NCBI GenBank assembly: GCA_900128395.1
Contig: LT649437.1
Coordinates: 1 to 26,313 of the forward strand
Direction: 5' to 3'
Source: Stramenopiles sp. TOSAG23-2
Lineage: Eukaryota > Sar
Length of the DNA stretch: 26,313 bases
In this document: positions 17,301 to 25,411 of the stretch, piece by piece
How the letters are laid out: the number at the start of each line of letters is the position of its first letter
Position numbering within the stretch: position 1 is the first letter of the stretch
Made by a program: the position numbers and the translations under genes
Notes under the pieces: generated by a model
Database searches by the model: none
Seen by the model: the letters and a program-made list of their open reading frames with translations, nothing else
What the model was told of the DNA's origin: nothing

Positions 17301-20300
17301 TTGATATTGTAAATGAGGTTGGGTTTACACTAATTAGACTAGAGACAATTGAAATCGTTATTGTTACATTTTCCATTGGTTTTGATGCAATTCCAGTGAA
17401 AGTAAATGTTTGGGATTGACCAGCTTCTTCCAATTGTATCACATTGTTGTTTGCCAAAACAATACCAGCGGTGTCATCATCCGTTACTTTGGTAATCACC
17501 GTACTATTTGTTGTTTTGCTGAAAAATATATTGTCTAATGTCTGAATGAAGTATAAAACTTCAAACAATTCAATATCAATATCATTGTCGATAGAGTCAC
17601 CACTTGCACTTAGCGTAATTAACTGTGGTATATCCCAATTATTTATCGTAAACGTTACTATCGATGGACTTAACATGATTTTTAACGGCGTTTTCAAACG
17701 CGGAGAAGTGATTTTAGAGTAAACCACCACAGAGTCTGTAGGTTTTGTATCTAATACCATTCCATACGATGTATTTGTCCCCTCTGTAATACCCAGAGGA
17801 CCAACAACTTTTAACTTGTACTCAAATCCACCACCTTGTTTTTGCAATTGTAATTTAACATCAGCATTATCATTGTTAATCGCGGTAATAGTAAATGATT
17901 GTGGGGAAGAATTTGCATCCTCATAAACAATATCTGAACTTGTAACTGTATGTGTTAATGTACATGTAAAGGAAGTGGCATCAGTTCCTTCATCCACATA
18001 GTTATCTTCGACATCTACAGTAACTTCAAAACTAGAATCATAATTGCTGAGGGTAAATATGAAAGAAGATTGTAACAACATGCATTTTGCATCAGAACTT
18101 GCAACTGATACTAGAACATCAGATGCTTCCGGAGCATCTGTTAAACTAATTATGTACGTATATGTTCCGCCTTCCGTAACTTGTTGCGGAGCTGGTATGT
18201 TCACACTACCTACTGCTGTATAGCAAATTGCAACGGAATTGCTCCTTAAACCTGACACAATTAATGTAACATTTTTTTGCAAACAAGTCCCTGGTACACC
18301 AGCTTCAGTGAATGTACATTTCGCATTGTTGTACGAATGGCGGATAGGATTGGGACATGTAGTAACTTGATTAGTTTGAATATCTTGGATTTCAATTGTT
18401 ATACTCGCATTTGCAAATTCAGATCCATTTAAAATTAAATCACCACCACCTAATGTTGGAGAAACTTTGGTAATGGATGGTATTTTGTATGAAAATGTTG
18501 TTGATGAAGCTGCATCTTGTGTTCCAATTTTTATATTTACTGGAAGATTTCCTCCGCTTCCTATAGGTGTTATTGCTGCAATCTCATTAGCAGAAATCCA
18601 AGTTATATTAGTACATGACTGGCCGTTTATTGTAAGTGAAATGATTGAAGATTCACTACCAAAATTTGTACCAGTGAAAGTAGTTAATATATCTCCACGG
18701 GAGGTACTTGGATTTGGAGATATGTGTGTAATGGTTGGAGGTGAATATGAAAATAATTTTGCTACATGTTGCGTATTTGATTTACCATTTGCAGCTGTTA
18801 CATTAATTACATGATTTGCACCATCACTAGGTGGAAGGGTGCATATTATTTCAGTGGAAGTCCATGATGATGGAGAGCAAGTTTTACCTCCGATATCAAT
18901 TTTATTTTGTTCGGATCCAGTTTGAATCAAATATTGCCCACTAAATTTTATTACTATGGCAGTTGTTGGACATTTATTTAAGTGGTTGTATAGACCGTTG
19001 TCGTTTATACAATTTGACGACGTTATGTTTGTGATGTATGGGTATGATGGATCTGGATCGCAGCGGACACCTAACGAAGATGGGCTTTCATCAGCACATT
19101 CTGTACCAGTTATTCCAACTGTGATGTATGGGTATGATGGATCTGGATCGCAGCGGACACCTAACGAAGATGGGCTTTCATCAGCACATTCTGTACCAGT
19201 TATTCCAACATCTAGACACATATTACCGCTAGTAGCGTATGAGCAAGATTTTGCTGCCGAAATCTCATTAAATGGAGTCACTGATGCAGGATATGAAAGC
19301 AATGCACCCATATTTACACGGATGTAAATCCCCTTATCATTTGTTAGATCAAAGTTTCCCATGTTCATACTAGAATCTTCGAATGTACACTCCACTATTG
19401 CCAGTGTCACTGACTCGGGATAGTCATTATAGGTCCTGATATCTATACTATATGTATTACCAGTTCCCGGTGGAGCATGGCCTATTACTGTGACATATTT
19501 TAGAATTATGTAACCAGGTACAAGATATAGATCCCTAGATTTCCCGTTTTGTATTTTGTTTCTAGCTATTATGCTATTGGTCATAATGACTTTACCTAAC
19601 CCGGCTCCTTCAATCGAAAGCCCACATGAATATGGGTAATCATATGTGCAGAGGTTGTCCGACACTTCTATGTCCTTTATTAAAATCGTACCCGTATCTC
19701 CAATCATAGTTACACGCAACCCGGCATGATCTTTCCCTGTGTTCCTGGAGAAGATACAGTTACTAATAGTTAGTGAAACAAAATTGTTTAGGCCATTATC
19801 CTCAATAGCCGCGTTCAGGCCACCACCACCACCTTCGGGGCATGAGTTTTCACTTATAATATTATTATGTATCTTTGTGATACCTGCAGTACCAGCAGAA
19901 ATTCCCCCGCCATAAAATTTAGCCCTATTTTTGGTAACAATGCAGTTCTGCAAAGTAAAATGATCAGCATTCCCGTTTTTTGATAAAAAAACTCCTGCAC
20001 CCCCACCCGAATTTGTATATCCGTGTGTCAATATTAGGTTATCAAGTGTAAAAGATTCCGAATTTAAATTGGCATCATGAAAGTGGTAAAATAATTGCAC
20101 CCCTACGTCTGAGTCCGGAACTTCATCCCATCCACCATCAATTGCAGGTTTTGTTCCAGTAGAATCTGGAATACCTGTAATTTTTAATGCACCCCGAATA
20201 TGAATAGTAGACGTTACTGAACAATTTACAGAAATTGTGTGTTCTCCAGTATAATATTTGTTACCACTGGTCCACGTACTACCATCGGAATTTGTCGATG

Positions 20301-20388
20301 TTCCAAAGTCACACAAACCATAACGTTGCAGCGAGGTTGTTGCGTGGATAAGCAAGACAGCCAACAATACCTTCAAAAATGTTACCAT
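14227..20388 (-). CDS. Giant multidomain membrane receptor/channel-like protein (beta-helix, IPT/TIG, Calx-beta, multi-TM)
   Basis: This frame has 2053 codons and starts with a clear signal peptide (about 1-19). Residues 60-340 form a parallel beta-helix with GGG-containing coils (FYGGGISAG, EGGGGGLNAA). An exactly duplicated 30-residue Cys-containing segment lies at about 394-453. IPT/TIG-like domains follow (about 460-720; SYSPPTITHISPNPSTSRG is typical), then about four Calx-beta-like modules (about 725-1200), then a Cys-rich region (about 1200-1320). TM1 is near 1325-1350, followed by a basic helical cytosolic loop and several more TM segments to about 1910, including YWELIEMFRKALLTGG and a DNWLQIFASIQLL helix seen in large TRP-like/receptor proteins of protists. 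It is probably a plasma-membrane adhesion or sensory protein. The last 53 residues are antisense to the neighbouring gene and may be a spurious extension. Confidence 0.8.
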   Translation of the reverse strand: MVTFLKVLLAVLLIHATTSLQRYGLCDFGTSTNSDGSTWTSGNKYYTGEHTISVNCSVTSTIHIRGALKITGIPDSTGTKPAIDGGWDEVPDSDVGVQLFYHFHDANLNSESFTLDNLILTHGYTNSGGGAGVFLSKNGNADHFTLQNCIVTKNRAKFYGGGISAGTAGITKIHNNIISENSCPEGGGGGLNAAIEDNGLNNFVSLTISNCIFSRNTGKDHAGLRVTMIGDTGTILIKDIEVSDNLCTYDYPYSCGLSIEGAGLGKVIMTNSIIARNKIQNGKSRDLYLVPGYIILKYVTVIGHAPPGTGNTYSIDIRTYNDYPESVTLAIVECTFEDSSMNMGNFDLTNDKGIYIRVNMGALLSYPASVTPFNEISAAKSCSYATSGNMCLDVGITGTECADESPSSLGVRCDPDPSYPYITVGITGTECADESPSSLGVRCDPDPSYPYITNITSSNCINDNGLYNHLNKCPTTAIVIKFSGQYLIQTGSEQNKIDIGGKTCSPSSWTSTEIICTLPPSDGANHVINVTAANGKSNTQHVAKLFSYSPPTITHISPNPSTSRGDILTTFTGTNFGSESSIISLTINGQSCTNITWISANEIAAITPIGSGGNLPVNIKIGTQDAASSTTFSYKIPSITKVSPTLGGGDLILNGSEFANASITIEIQDIQTNQVTTCPNPIRHSYNNAKCTFTEAGVPGTCLQKNVTLIVSGLRSNSVAICYTAVGSVNIPAPQQVTEGGTYTYIISLTDAPEASDVLVSVASSDAKCMLLQSSFIFTLSNYDSSFEVTVDVEDNYVDEGTDATSFTCTLTHTVTSSDIVYEDANSSPQSFTITAINNDNADVKLQLQKQGGGFEYKLKVVGPLGITEGTNTSYGMVLDTKPTDSVVVYSKITSPRLKTPLKIMLSPSIVTFTINNWDIPQLITLSASGDSIDNDIDIELFEVLYFIQTLDNIFFSKTTNSTVITKVTDDDTAGIVLANNNVIQLEEAGQSQTFTFTGIASKPMENVTITISIVSSLISVNPTSFTISKGHDDWKNINNPIVVKALEGNYGAGTTFNLIIKSNSTDPKYSNQESSKTIVVTSNDVAAGISGFPLDGGFVSEGGIFQYNLKLTTAPEALDVKINIISSNKNCKVMTPLVSFATNNYYIAQTVQISAADDGQFYAKESVSYNCELQHVVDSDDMVYKNLAAISFDLSVTSTGCGLGEFLGAYNRGKDGRKCICSLNYYLPPYSDCLICPDNSNCDDTLGVTLESIVSAKGTWRNSIHSTDFFECNNENYCVGGSAKNETQCFDSHKGPLCEVCKTGYKKQGEVAICQICEGTQNSDSMVVLIESIVFFIYIVILLFLLDISCCNCWICNNKKKENEDNHKEKPEKERKKLTKNNNNPTKHVDFYAKLKIRAARATKRVRQKREEHFVKETILDEAMEEALGDPYNDVIEEINENIQNQVKDQISSRVNSQVDKHMNESISSKRERIVRQLRIVVGYIQVLSNLDLTFDVPWPKQFQTYFRSFAFINFDMQIIFGTVDVCNLTVPFLDAFYMHMMVLPIFLAILLLAAFTAICIKKTRSLCRKHTKQHKQKNTWNIIFDRATTSFMFMVFLIYPGLTVRIFRVLRCEKLGAKNEFYLSADYSVECMQGRHTIAVMYAIIFVVIYILGIPILLYLLLRHYRKVIAAINYDHNNADEKKVELLETTDKRMLNFNHRIELNKLRKTIQLRKGRSVYFNVPGDFTTSITASKKNNKELVKKIKKVKKKCNCQMLTLPHDDNDKLEILKESIIMKYGSLFEAYEDDVWYWELIEMFRKALLTGGLVLLAPGTSAQVLSGLLVCQFYVIYLNDKKPYKEPADNWLQIFASIQLLLTLLGGLILKMDDPDNGLYEDTFMAYILITLNATVFLIGFCTLVFENALYIGVCRYGFVSSKTFCKKFCKKSSSTSKSKVEIRPRNVGSNVSFENTEKRKDIIHNSNDAATKGKQTHHISHIPKETIVLEGRSVSHTDSQYIYSQPNIRFAIFFSFAFCFLITTSIFAVNFLIALSSGLSFTARFKSLFASLIFFSL
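19030..19209. repeat. Exact 90-bp in-frame tandem duplication in the receptor gene
   Basis: Units 19030-19119 and 19120-19209 show no mismatch. The length is 30 codons, so the reading frame is kept. The duplicated peptide contains two Cys (TGTEC and VRC) and the run DPDPSYPYIT. Confidence 0.95.
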
Positions 20389-21164
20389 TCGGTGCTATTG
20401 GTTTCTCAATACTACCAATGATAATTGAAGCAAGAAGAGAAATCGCAAAGAGCATTTATGAACTTGTACCAATATAGTACTAATTATTAGTATTTACAGT
20501 TTTTTCAAAGAATAGAAGAAAGAAGAAAGAAGTTATTATATTTTAGAATTATACAATACTATCTGGTTTAGACTAATACCAGGTATTATAGCAAGTGGAG
20601 GCATAACCAGATACCAGATATGAAGTACACTAAATTTCCCCCTATGAAAAGTATACATACAAGTATAATACCAAAAGAAACAAAGAAACCAAGAACTAAA
20701 ACAAGAAACAAAAGAAGGACACCAACAAAACAGTATTTTTTTGATGCTATTATAACTGGGCTAACCAGGCTATAATCCCTTAATAGACCTAATAGCTAAT
20801 AGCTGAATAATTATAATATAATACTAATAATAATATCAAATAGTACAATACTGTAATAATAATAATACAGTAAAATTTTTGTTGCTGGCAATCTGTGCAA
20901 CCTGTTGTCTGGCAATAAACGTTAGAATTTTCTTTAATTAATTACCAATACATATATAAACAAAAGTTTTCCTTCATAAGAACTACACAAACTACCAAAA
21001 CTTCCCCAAACTAACCATACCGACACACACAACAACATCAACCACCACAACATGTTCTAATAAACAAAAAAAAATGTCAAGTCCTACGAAAAAAAAATCA
21101 AAAGCCATAGAAAAGGAAAAAGTTACACCACCTAAATATCGTTTAACATATCCAACAAAAAAAA
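20389..21164. promoter_or_regulatory. Divergent intergenic region between receptor and Tudor/ankyrin genes
   Basis: Nearly 780 bp with no long frame. It should hold the promoters and leaders of both flanking genes. A perfect 13-bp palindrome AATACCAGGTATT lies at 20575-20587, with further CCAG/CTGG words around 20565-20625 and 20758-20772. The plus-strand side becomes A/C-rich (ACCACAACATG) just before the Tudor/ankyrin gene, as before other starts in this window. The 3' end contains the first unit of a 91-bp tandem duplication. Confidence 0.45.
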
Positions 21165-21244
21165 ATGTCAAGTCCTACGAAAAAAAAATCAAAAGCCATA
21201 GAAAAGGAAAAAGTTACACCACCTAAATATCGTTTAACATATCC
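21063..21244. repeat. Exact 91-bp tandem duplication across the start of the Tudor/ankyrin gene
   Basis: Units 21063-21153 and 21154-21244 show no mismatch. Each contains the ATG and first 26 or so codons. Because 91 is not a multiple of three, the first ATG (21074) opens a 50-codon frame ending at 21226, and only the second ATG (21165) is in frame with the main protein. Confidence 0.93.
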
Positions 21245-24200
21245 TTTACATCGACGAAATGGTCGTATTGGTTATAAGTCCTCGACGGGGAGATCTATAT
21301 TTCCAAATCCTCCAAAATATTTAATTGGTAAATTTCGCATCGATGAGGAATATAGAGAAGCGCATCGCAATAGAAAAAAAATATTAGGAGACTTAGCACC
21401 GCCAATAGATTTGTATCACGAGCCATTGCCTCGAACATATGGTGTTCCAGACGATGTTCCAGAAATGCGCGTGGCCAGAGATAAAATATTAAAACGGACT
21501 GGTACAGTAAAAGAGCAAAACGAGGATGATAGATATCGAGAACTTGGATTTACACACGGATTTAAAACCTATGCCAAGGAGGAAACAGATGACGGAGCTG
21601 GTTTTTTACCAGAAGGCACTGCATTTTTCAAAGGCATGCTGGTAGAAGTCAATTATAAAGAGCAAGGACGGTGGTATACTGGTAGAATAACTAAAATACA
21701 TTTACAATATAAAAAAGGTCTTCCAACCACGTTTGATGTTCGATATGAGTGGGGCATACCGGTAGAATATCATGTCAAATGGAAAAATATTAGACCTAGG
21801 AAAAAGTTAAATAAATGGTACGAAAATCAAACGGTAATAATAAATTACAAAGGCAAAGGTGTTTGGTTTACTGGATATATCGCAAAAGTTTATAATGAAA
21901 AATACAATGATGAATTAACTATAGATGTAAAATATGATGGTGGATTTCCAAAATATGAAACTCGTATACCATTTGATGATGTAAGGTCGATAGAATGGCA
22001 TGTCAACCAACCAGTTTTAGCAAATTACAAAAGCAGAGGGCGTTGGGTAAAAGCTGATATAGTGAAAATACACGGTGATGTAATTTGGGGCAATGGAACA
22101 GTTACCTTGCGATATACGGAATGGGGCGATGACAGAATGGAATATTTGATACCACAAACACATATAAGACCACGAATAGATCATGATCGTGATTTATTGC
22201 CCGGTCCACATCAGCATTTAATATCATTAATATTGTCACCTTCACCATCAAAATTAAAACAACATCATGATACTAATAATATAAATAAACCATTACAATT
22301 AACAGAGATGATGAAAGGATTAGTTACAGTTGATAGTATTGTTAATGGAGAAAACGAAGAGGGCATCGACAACAACAAAAAGGACATAGCACCCCACGCT
22401 AATTATAGTAATAATCCTAACTTAACCCCAACCGCATGGTTTTGGAGCAATAATAATGGAGATGGTATGAATATGTATGGCACATCTTCGCATAATTTAG
22501 AAACAATGGATGAAAAAAAGAAAAAAGAGAAGTGGATATTACCAGAAAAAAAAAAAGAATGGGAAATGCCTATTCGTTTGACTGGATACACTTTGCCGGA
22601 AGATCATAAATTTAATCAGTACGACGCAACTGGCCATAAAATACCAAAGCGAAAGAAACAAATGAATGTATTTGAAAAGATGGAGGAAGAGAAACATAAG
22701 AAATTCAAAAAGCATATGAAATTGAAAAAAATAGAGGAAAAGCAATTGCTTGGATTTGGTCAATCAAATGCAGCAATGCGAGCTATATCAAGACCAGAAG
22801 CATTTGATGAAAATCTTAGAAGACGTGGTGCTGGTATGGAACGCGTAACTGTAAAATTGCCACATAAATATTTAGCAACTATTGGAATGGAATTACCTAA
22901 ATATGCAACTAGCATTGATGGAATCGAAACAAAAGGTAAATTTGTATGTTTTTACATTACCATTAAACCAGGCGAATCTGATACATTGCGGAAACGTATA
23001 TCAGATGGCAGCAAAGGTACAGGAAGCGTTACTACGTCTTCTACAAAGGATATACGAAAATTTCAATTAGTATCAACAGATATCCTATATAAACCACTGC
23101 CAAAGGATGAATTTTCCATTCATTCACCATCCTTTTACAATAGTATGCCACATGCGATTAAAAGTGGTAGTACTACTAATAATAGTACGATTGTTGATGA
23201 TAGTCTTCGGCATAGTAGTAGTAGTAGTAGTAGTAATAATAATAATAGTAATAGTAAATCGGAAACAAATGATAAAGATTCTATTTTTAAATCTACACAC
23301 CCATCTCGAGAGCAAAATTTTATTAATGCTTGTAGTTATGCTGCAAGAGGTGAAAGCAAGCGTCTATTAAATATATTAGAGTTGCATCCACATTTGTTAC
23401 ATTGCCATCATCACGTAACTGGAAAAACATTATTGCATTTTTCAGCCCTTAGTGGAGATAAAAAAATATGTGAATTATTAATACATTCAGGAGTAAACCC
23501 ATATACTCGTGATACACATGAAAAATTGGCATGTGATTTAGCTAGGGAAAAAGCATTATCGTACAACAATAATTCAGTGGATCGAGAAGATAAAAATAGA
23601 TATTTGTACGTAACTGGACTTTGTAATGCAAAATCAATTTTTCGTGCCGTCGTGGAAAAAGATATGTTGCATTTAATTTTTTTAGTCGCATATAAAAAAA
23701 AAGAAGGAATTTTAAATTCCCAAAATAACAATGGAATGACGGCATTGCATTTTGCAGTCATGTATCGGCGTAAAGAAATGGTTCAATGGCTTACTTCTCA
23801 AGGCGCTGATTGGTATGTTTCAAATAATGTAGGTCAAACGCCATTGGATATTTTATGGGATAGCGTACCGTCAGAAGAAGAAAGCACACGGGTAGTATTG
23901 ATTGAAAAGCAAATCGAACAATGCCATAAGGAAGAAGATCGTACGAGACGAATTTCAGCGAATGCTTTAAGACAAGTACGGGAAGCAGCAAATTCATTTG
24001 AAAAAGATGCTAGAGAAAAAACATTAGCTTTGGCCAGAGAAGCTCATGCAAAGAGTTTAAAAGCTACTGAAGATGCATTAATACGTTTAGATGTTTCAAA
24101 AGCACATATGGGCGAAGATGTATCGAAATCATTACATGATTTAATCGACGCTCGCGAACGTGGACTTCAGCAATTAAAAGCTCGTATGGAAATAAAAGTA

Positions 24201-24899
24201 CCAGTTCATGTGCCAGAAAAAATACCTCCTTGGCAACATACATCATCCCCTCGTCGTGCTGCAAAACATTCAGTATATTTAAGTGATATAAAGCAAAAAG
24301 AATCATTTGAATCTCGCTTAACGAAGGATAAAGCTTTACGCCAATATCATGATGGATCAAGTATTATAACTTCTTCACCAATGACGGGACGTCGTAGTAG
24401 TAAACGGATGAATGCCAGAAGACACAGTGCTACTAAAAAAAGAAGACCATATACTGCATCAACTTCATATGTAAATCATTCGAGTAAACAATTATCAGGA
24501 TTATCGCATTTATCATCAACAACACGGCTGTTGAATCAACGCCAGAACGAGGAAGGAAAGAATTTTAACAAGAGCAAAAGAAAAAATAAATCAATTTCAT
24601 CCTGTGATACAAAGAAAAAAAGTAGCATTGGGAACAAGAAAAGTTCAAAATATAAAAACAGTGTCGGTAGTAAAAGAAACAATTTTCCAATCAAGAAAAG
24701 ATCATCAATTATTTATGCTAGTAATACTGGTAGAGATGCTACAATGCCATGGCCGCCACCAGTAAATTCACCCCTTTTTGAAGTATGGGCAGAATCAATT
24801 GGTGGATTCGATGGTGTAGATCGTGCATTAGAAAGAGAAGAACGGGAGAAACGATGGTCTCAATTGCATCCTAGAAAAATAAATTACGACAAAATGTAA
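21165..24899 (+). CDS. Tudor-like / ankyrin-repeat protein with coiled coil
   Basis: This frame has 1244 codons. The ATG at 21165 is the second copy of a duplicated start; an identical ATG 91 bp upstream is out of frame. After a basic N-terminus, three Tudor/Agenet-like beta-barrel repeats occupy about residues 155-345. Each opens with a V-x-V/A-N-Y-K-x-x-G-R/V-W signature (VEVNYKEQGRWYTG, VIINYKGKGVWFTG, VLANYKSRGRWVKA). Disordered, Lys-rich segments with Asn/Ser repeats follow. Ankyrin repeats lie at about 715-900 (GKTLLHFSALSGDKKICELL; GMTALHFAVMYRRKEMVQWL), a coiled coil at about 915-1010, and a very basic region at about 1050-1200. The Tudor-like modules suggest binding to methylated or modified partners, and ankyrins bind proteins. 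Function is unknown; a nuclear or cytoskeletal scaffold are both possible. Confidence 0.8.
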   Translation: MSSPTKKKSKAIEKEKVTPPKYRLTYPLHRRNGRIGYKSSTGRSIFPNPPKYLIGKFRIDEEYREAHRNRKKILGDLAPPIDLYHEPLPRTYGVPDDVPEMRVARDKILKRTGTVKEQNEDDRYRELGFTHGFKTYAKEETDDGAGFLPEGTAFFKGMLVEVNYKEQGRWYTGRITKIHLQYKKGLPTTFDVRYEWGIPVEYHVKWKNIRPRKKLNKWYENQTVIINYKGKGVWFTGYIAKVYNEKYNDELTIDVKYDGGFPKYETRIPFDDVRSIEWHVNQPVLANYKSRGRWVKADIVKIHGDVIWGNGTVTLRYTEWGDDRMEYLIPQTHIRPRIDHDRDLLPGPHQHLISLILSPSPSKLKQHHDTNNINKPLQLTEMMKGLVTVDSIVNGENEEGIDNNKKDIAPHANYSNNPNLTPTAWFWSNNNGDGMNMYGTSSHNLETMDEKKKKEKWILPEKKKEWEMPIRLTGYTLPEDHKFNQYDATGHKIPKRKKQMNVFEKMEEEKHKKFKKHMKLKKIEEKQLLGFGQSNAAMRAISRPEAFDENLRRRGAGMERVTVKLPHKYLATIGMELPKYATSIDGIETKGKFVCFYITIKPGESDTLRKRISDGSKGTGSVTTSSTKDIRKFQLVSTDILYKPLPKDEFSIHSPSFYNSMPHAIKSGSTTNNSTIVDDSLRHSSSSSSSNNNNSNSKSETNDKDSIFKSTHPSREQNFINACSYAARGESKRLLNILELHPHLLHCHHHVTGKTLLHFSALSGDKKICELLIHSGVNPYTRDTHEKLACDLAREKALSYNNNSVDREDKNRYLYVTGLCNAKSIFRAVVEKDMLHLIFLVAYKKKEGILNSQNNNGMTALHFAVMYRRKEMVQWLTSQGADWYVSNNVGQTPLDILWDSVPSEEESTRVVLIEKQIEQCHKEEDRTRRISANALRQVREAANSFEKDAREKTLALAREAHAKSLKATEDALIRLDVSKAHMGEDVSKSLHDLIDARERGLQQLKARMEIKVPVHVPEKIPPWQHTSSPRRAAKHSVYLSDIKQKESFESRLTKDKALRQYHDGSSIITSSPMTGRRSSKRMNARRHSATKKRRPYTASTSYVNHSSKQLSGLSHLSSTTRLLNQRQNEEGKNFNKSKRKNKSISSCDTKKKSSIGNKKSSKYKNSVGSKRNNFPIKKRSSIIYASNTGRDATMPWPPPVNSPLFEVWAESIGGFDGVDRALEREEREKRWSQLHPRKINYDKM

Positions 24900-24914
24900 C
24901 ACAAAAAAAAAACG

Positions 24915-24934
24915 TGTGTAAAATATTTTACACA
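24915..24934. terminator. 20-bp perfect palindrome after the Tudor/ankyrin gene
   Basis: TGTGTAAAAT is followed directly by its reverse complement, 15 bp past the stop codon. It could form a cruciform or an RNA hairpin in the 3' UTR. A termination or processing role is inferred from position only. Confidence 0.4.
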
Positions 24935-24940
24935 TATCAT

Positions 24941-24989
24941 ATATAAAAAATTCTCTTATTTATATTATAAATAAGAGAATTTTTTATAT
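24941..24989. terminator. 24+1+24-bp perfect hairpin in 3' flank
   Basis: 24941-24964 and 24966-24989 are exact reverse complements separated by one T. The right arm (AAATAAGAGAATTTTTTA) recurs at about 25336-25353 next to another palindrome. It may be a 3'-end signal or the end of a small mobile remnant; neither is proven. Confidence 0.45.
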
Positions 24990-25326
24990 TATAATAATAT
25001 ACGAAGTATATATGCATATTGATATTATATAAATGCTATGACATATCATATTATTATCATACGAAGCGCGTATTCAATATCATATACGACGTATAATAAA
25101 ATGATCTATCATATATTATGATATTCGTGTATAATATATATATATATGTGTTTTTCTCTTACTCATATGTTATATAAAATTCTTTTACTCCCGTAATATA
25201 TATATATATACTCTTTCATTTTATGCAATTCTGTTTTTCGAAGGTAATATAGTATTAATTATTTCTGGTAACTACACATATATAATGAATATAACATTAT
25301 GAGTAAGTTCTAAATAAAATTTTTAA

Positions 25327-25344
25327 CTCTTATTTAAATAAGAG
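25327..25344. repeat. 18-bp palindrome before the ankyrin gene 3' end
   Basis: CTCTTATTTAAATAAGAG is a perfect palindrome. Its right half, with the following AATTTTTTA, repeats the right arm of the hairpin at 24941-24989. The two sites lie about 370 bp apart between convergent genes. Confidence 0.55.
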
Positions 25345-25411
25345 AATTTTTTAATATTTGTATGATAACAACAAAGTTCGTAAAATATTTGCGTGTTGTG
25401 TATAATTTTTT

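Larger units (their letters stand above)
24900..25411. other. AT-rich intergenic stretch between convergent genes, with hairpins
   Basis: No gene is seen. It starts with two perfect palindromes just after the stop of the Tudor/ankyrin gene, contains many TA-rich partial palindromes (25000-25220), and has another palindrome at 25327-25344 before the stop of the ankyrin gene on the minus strand. It probably serves as the 3' flank of both genes. Confidence 0.5.
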
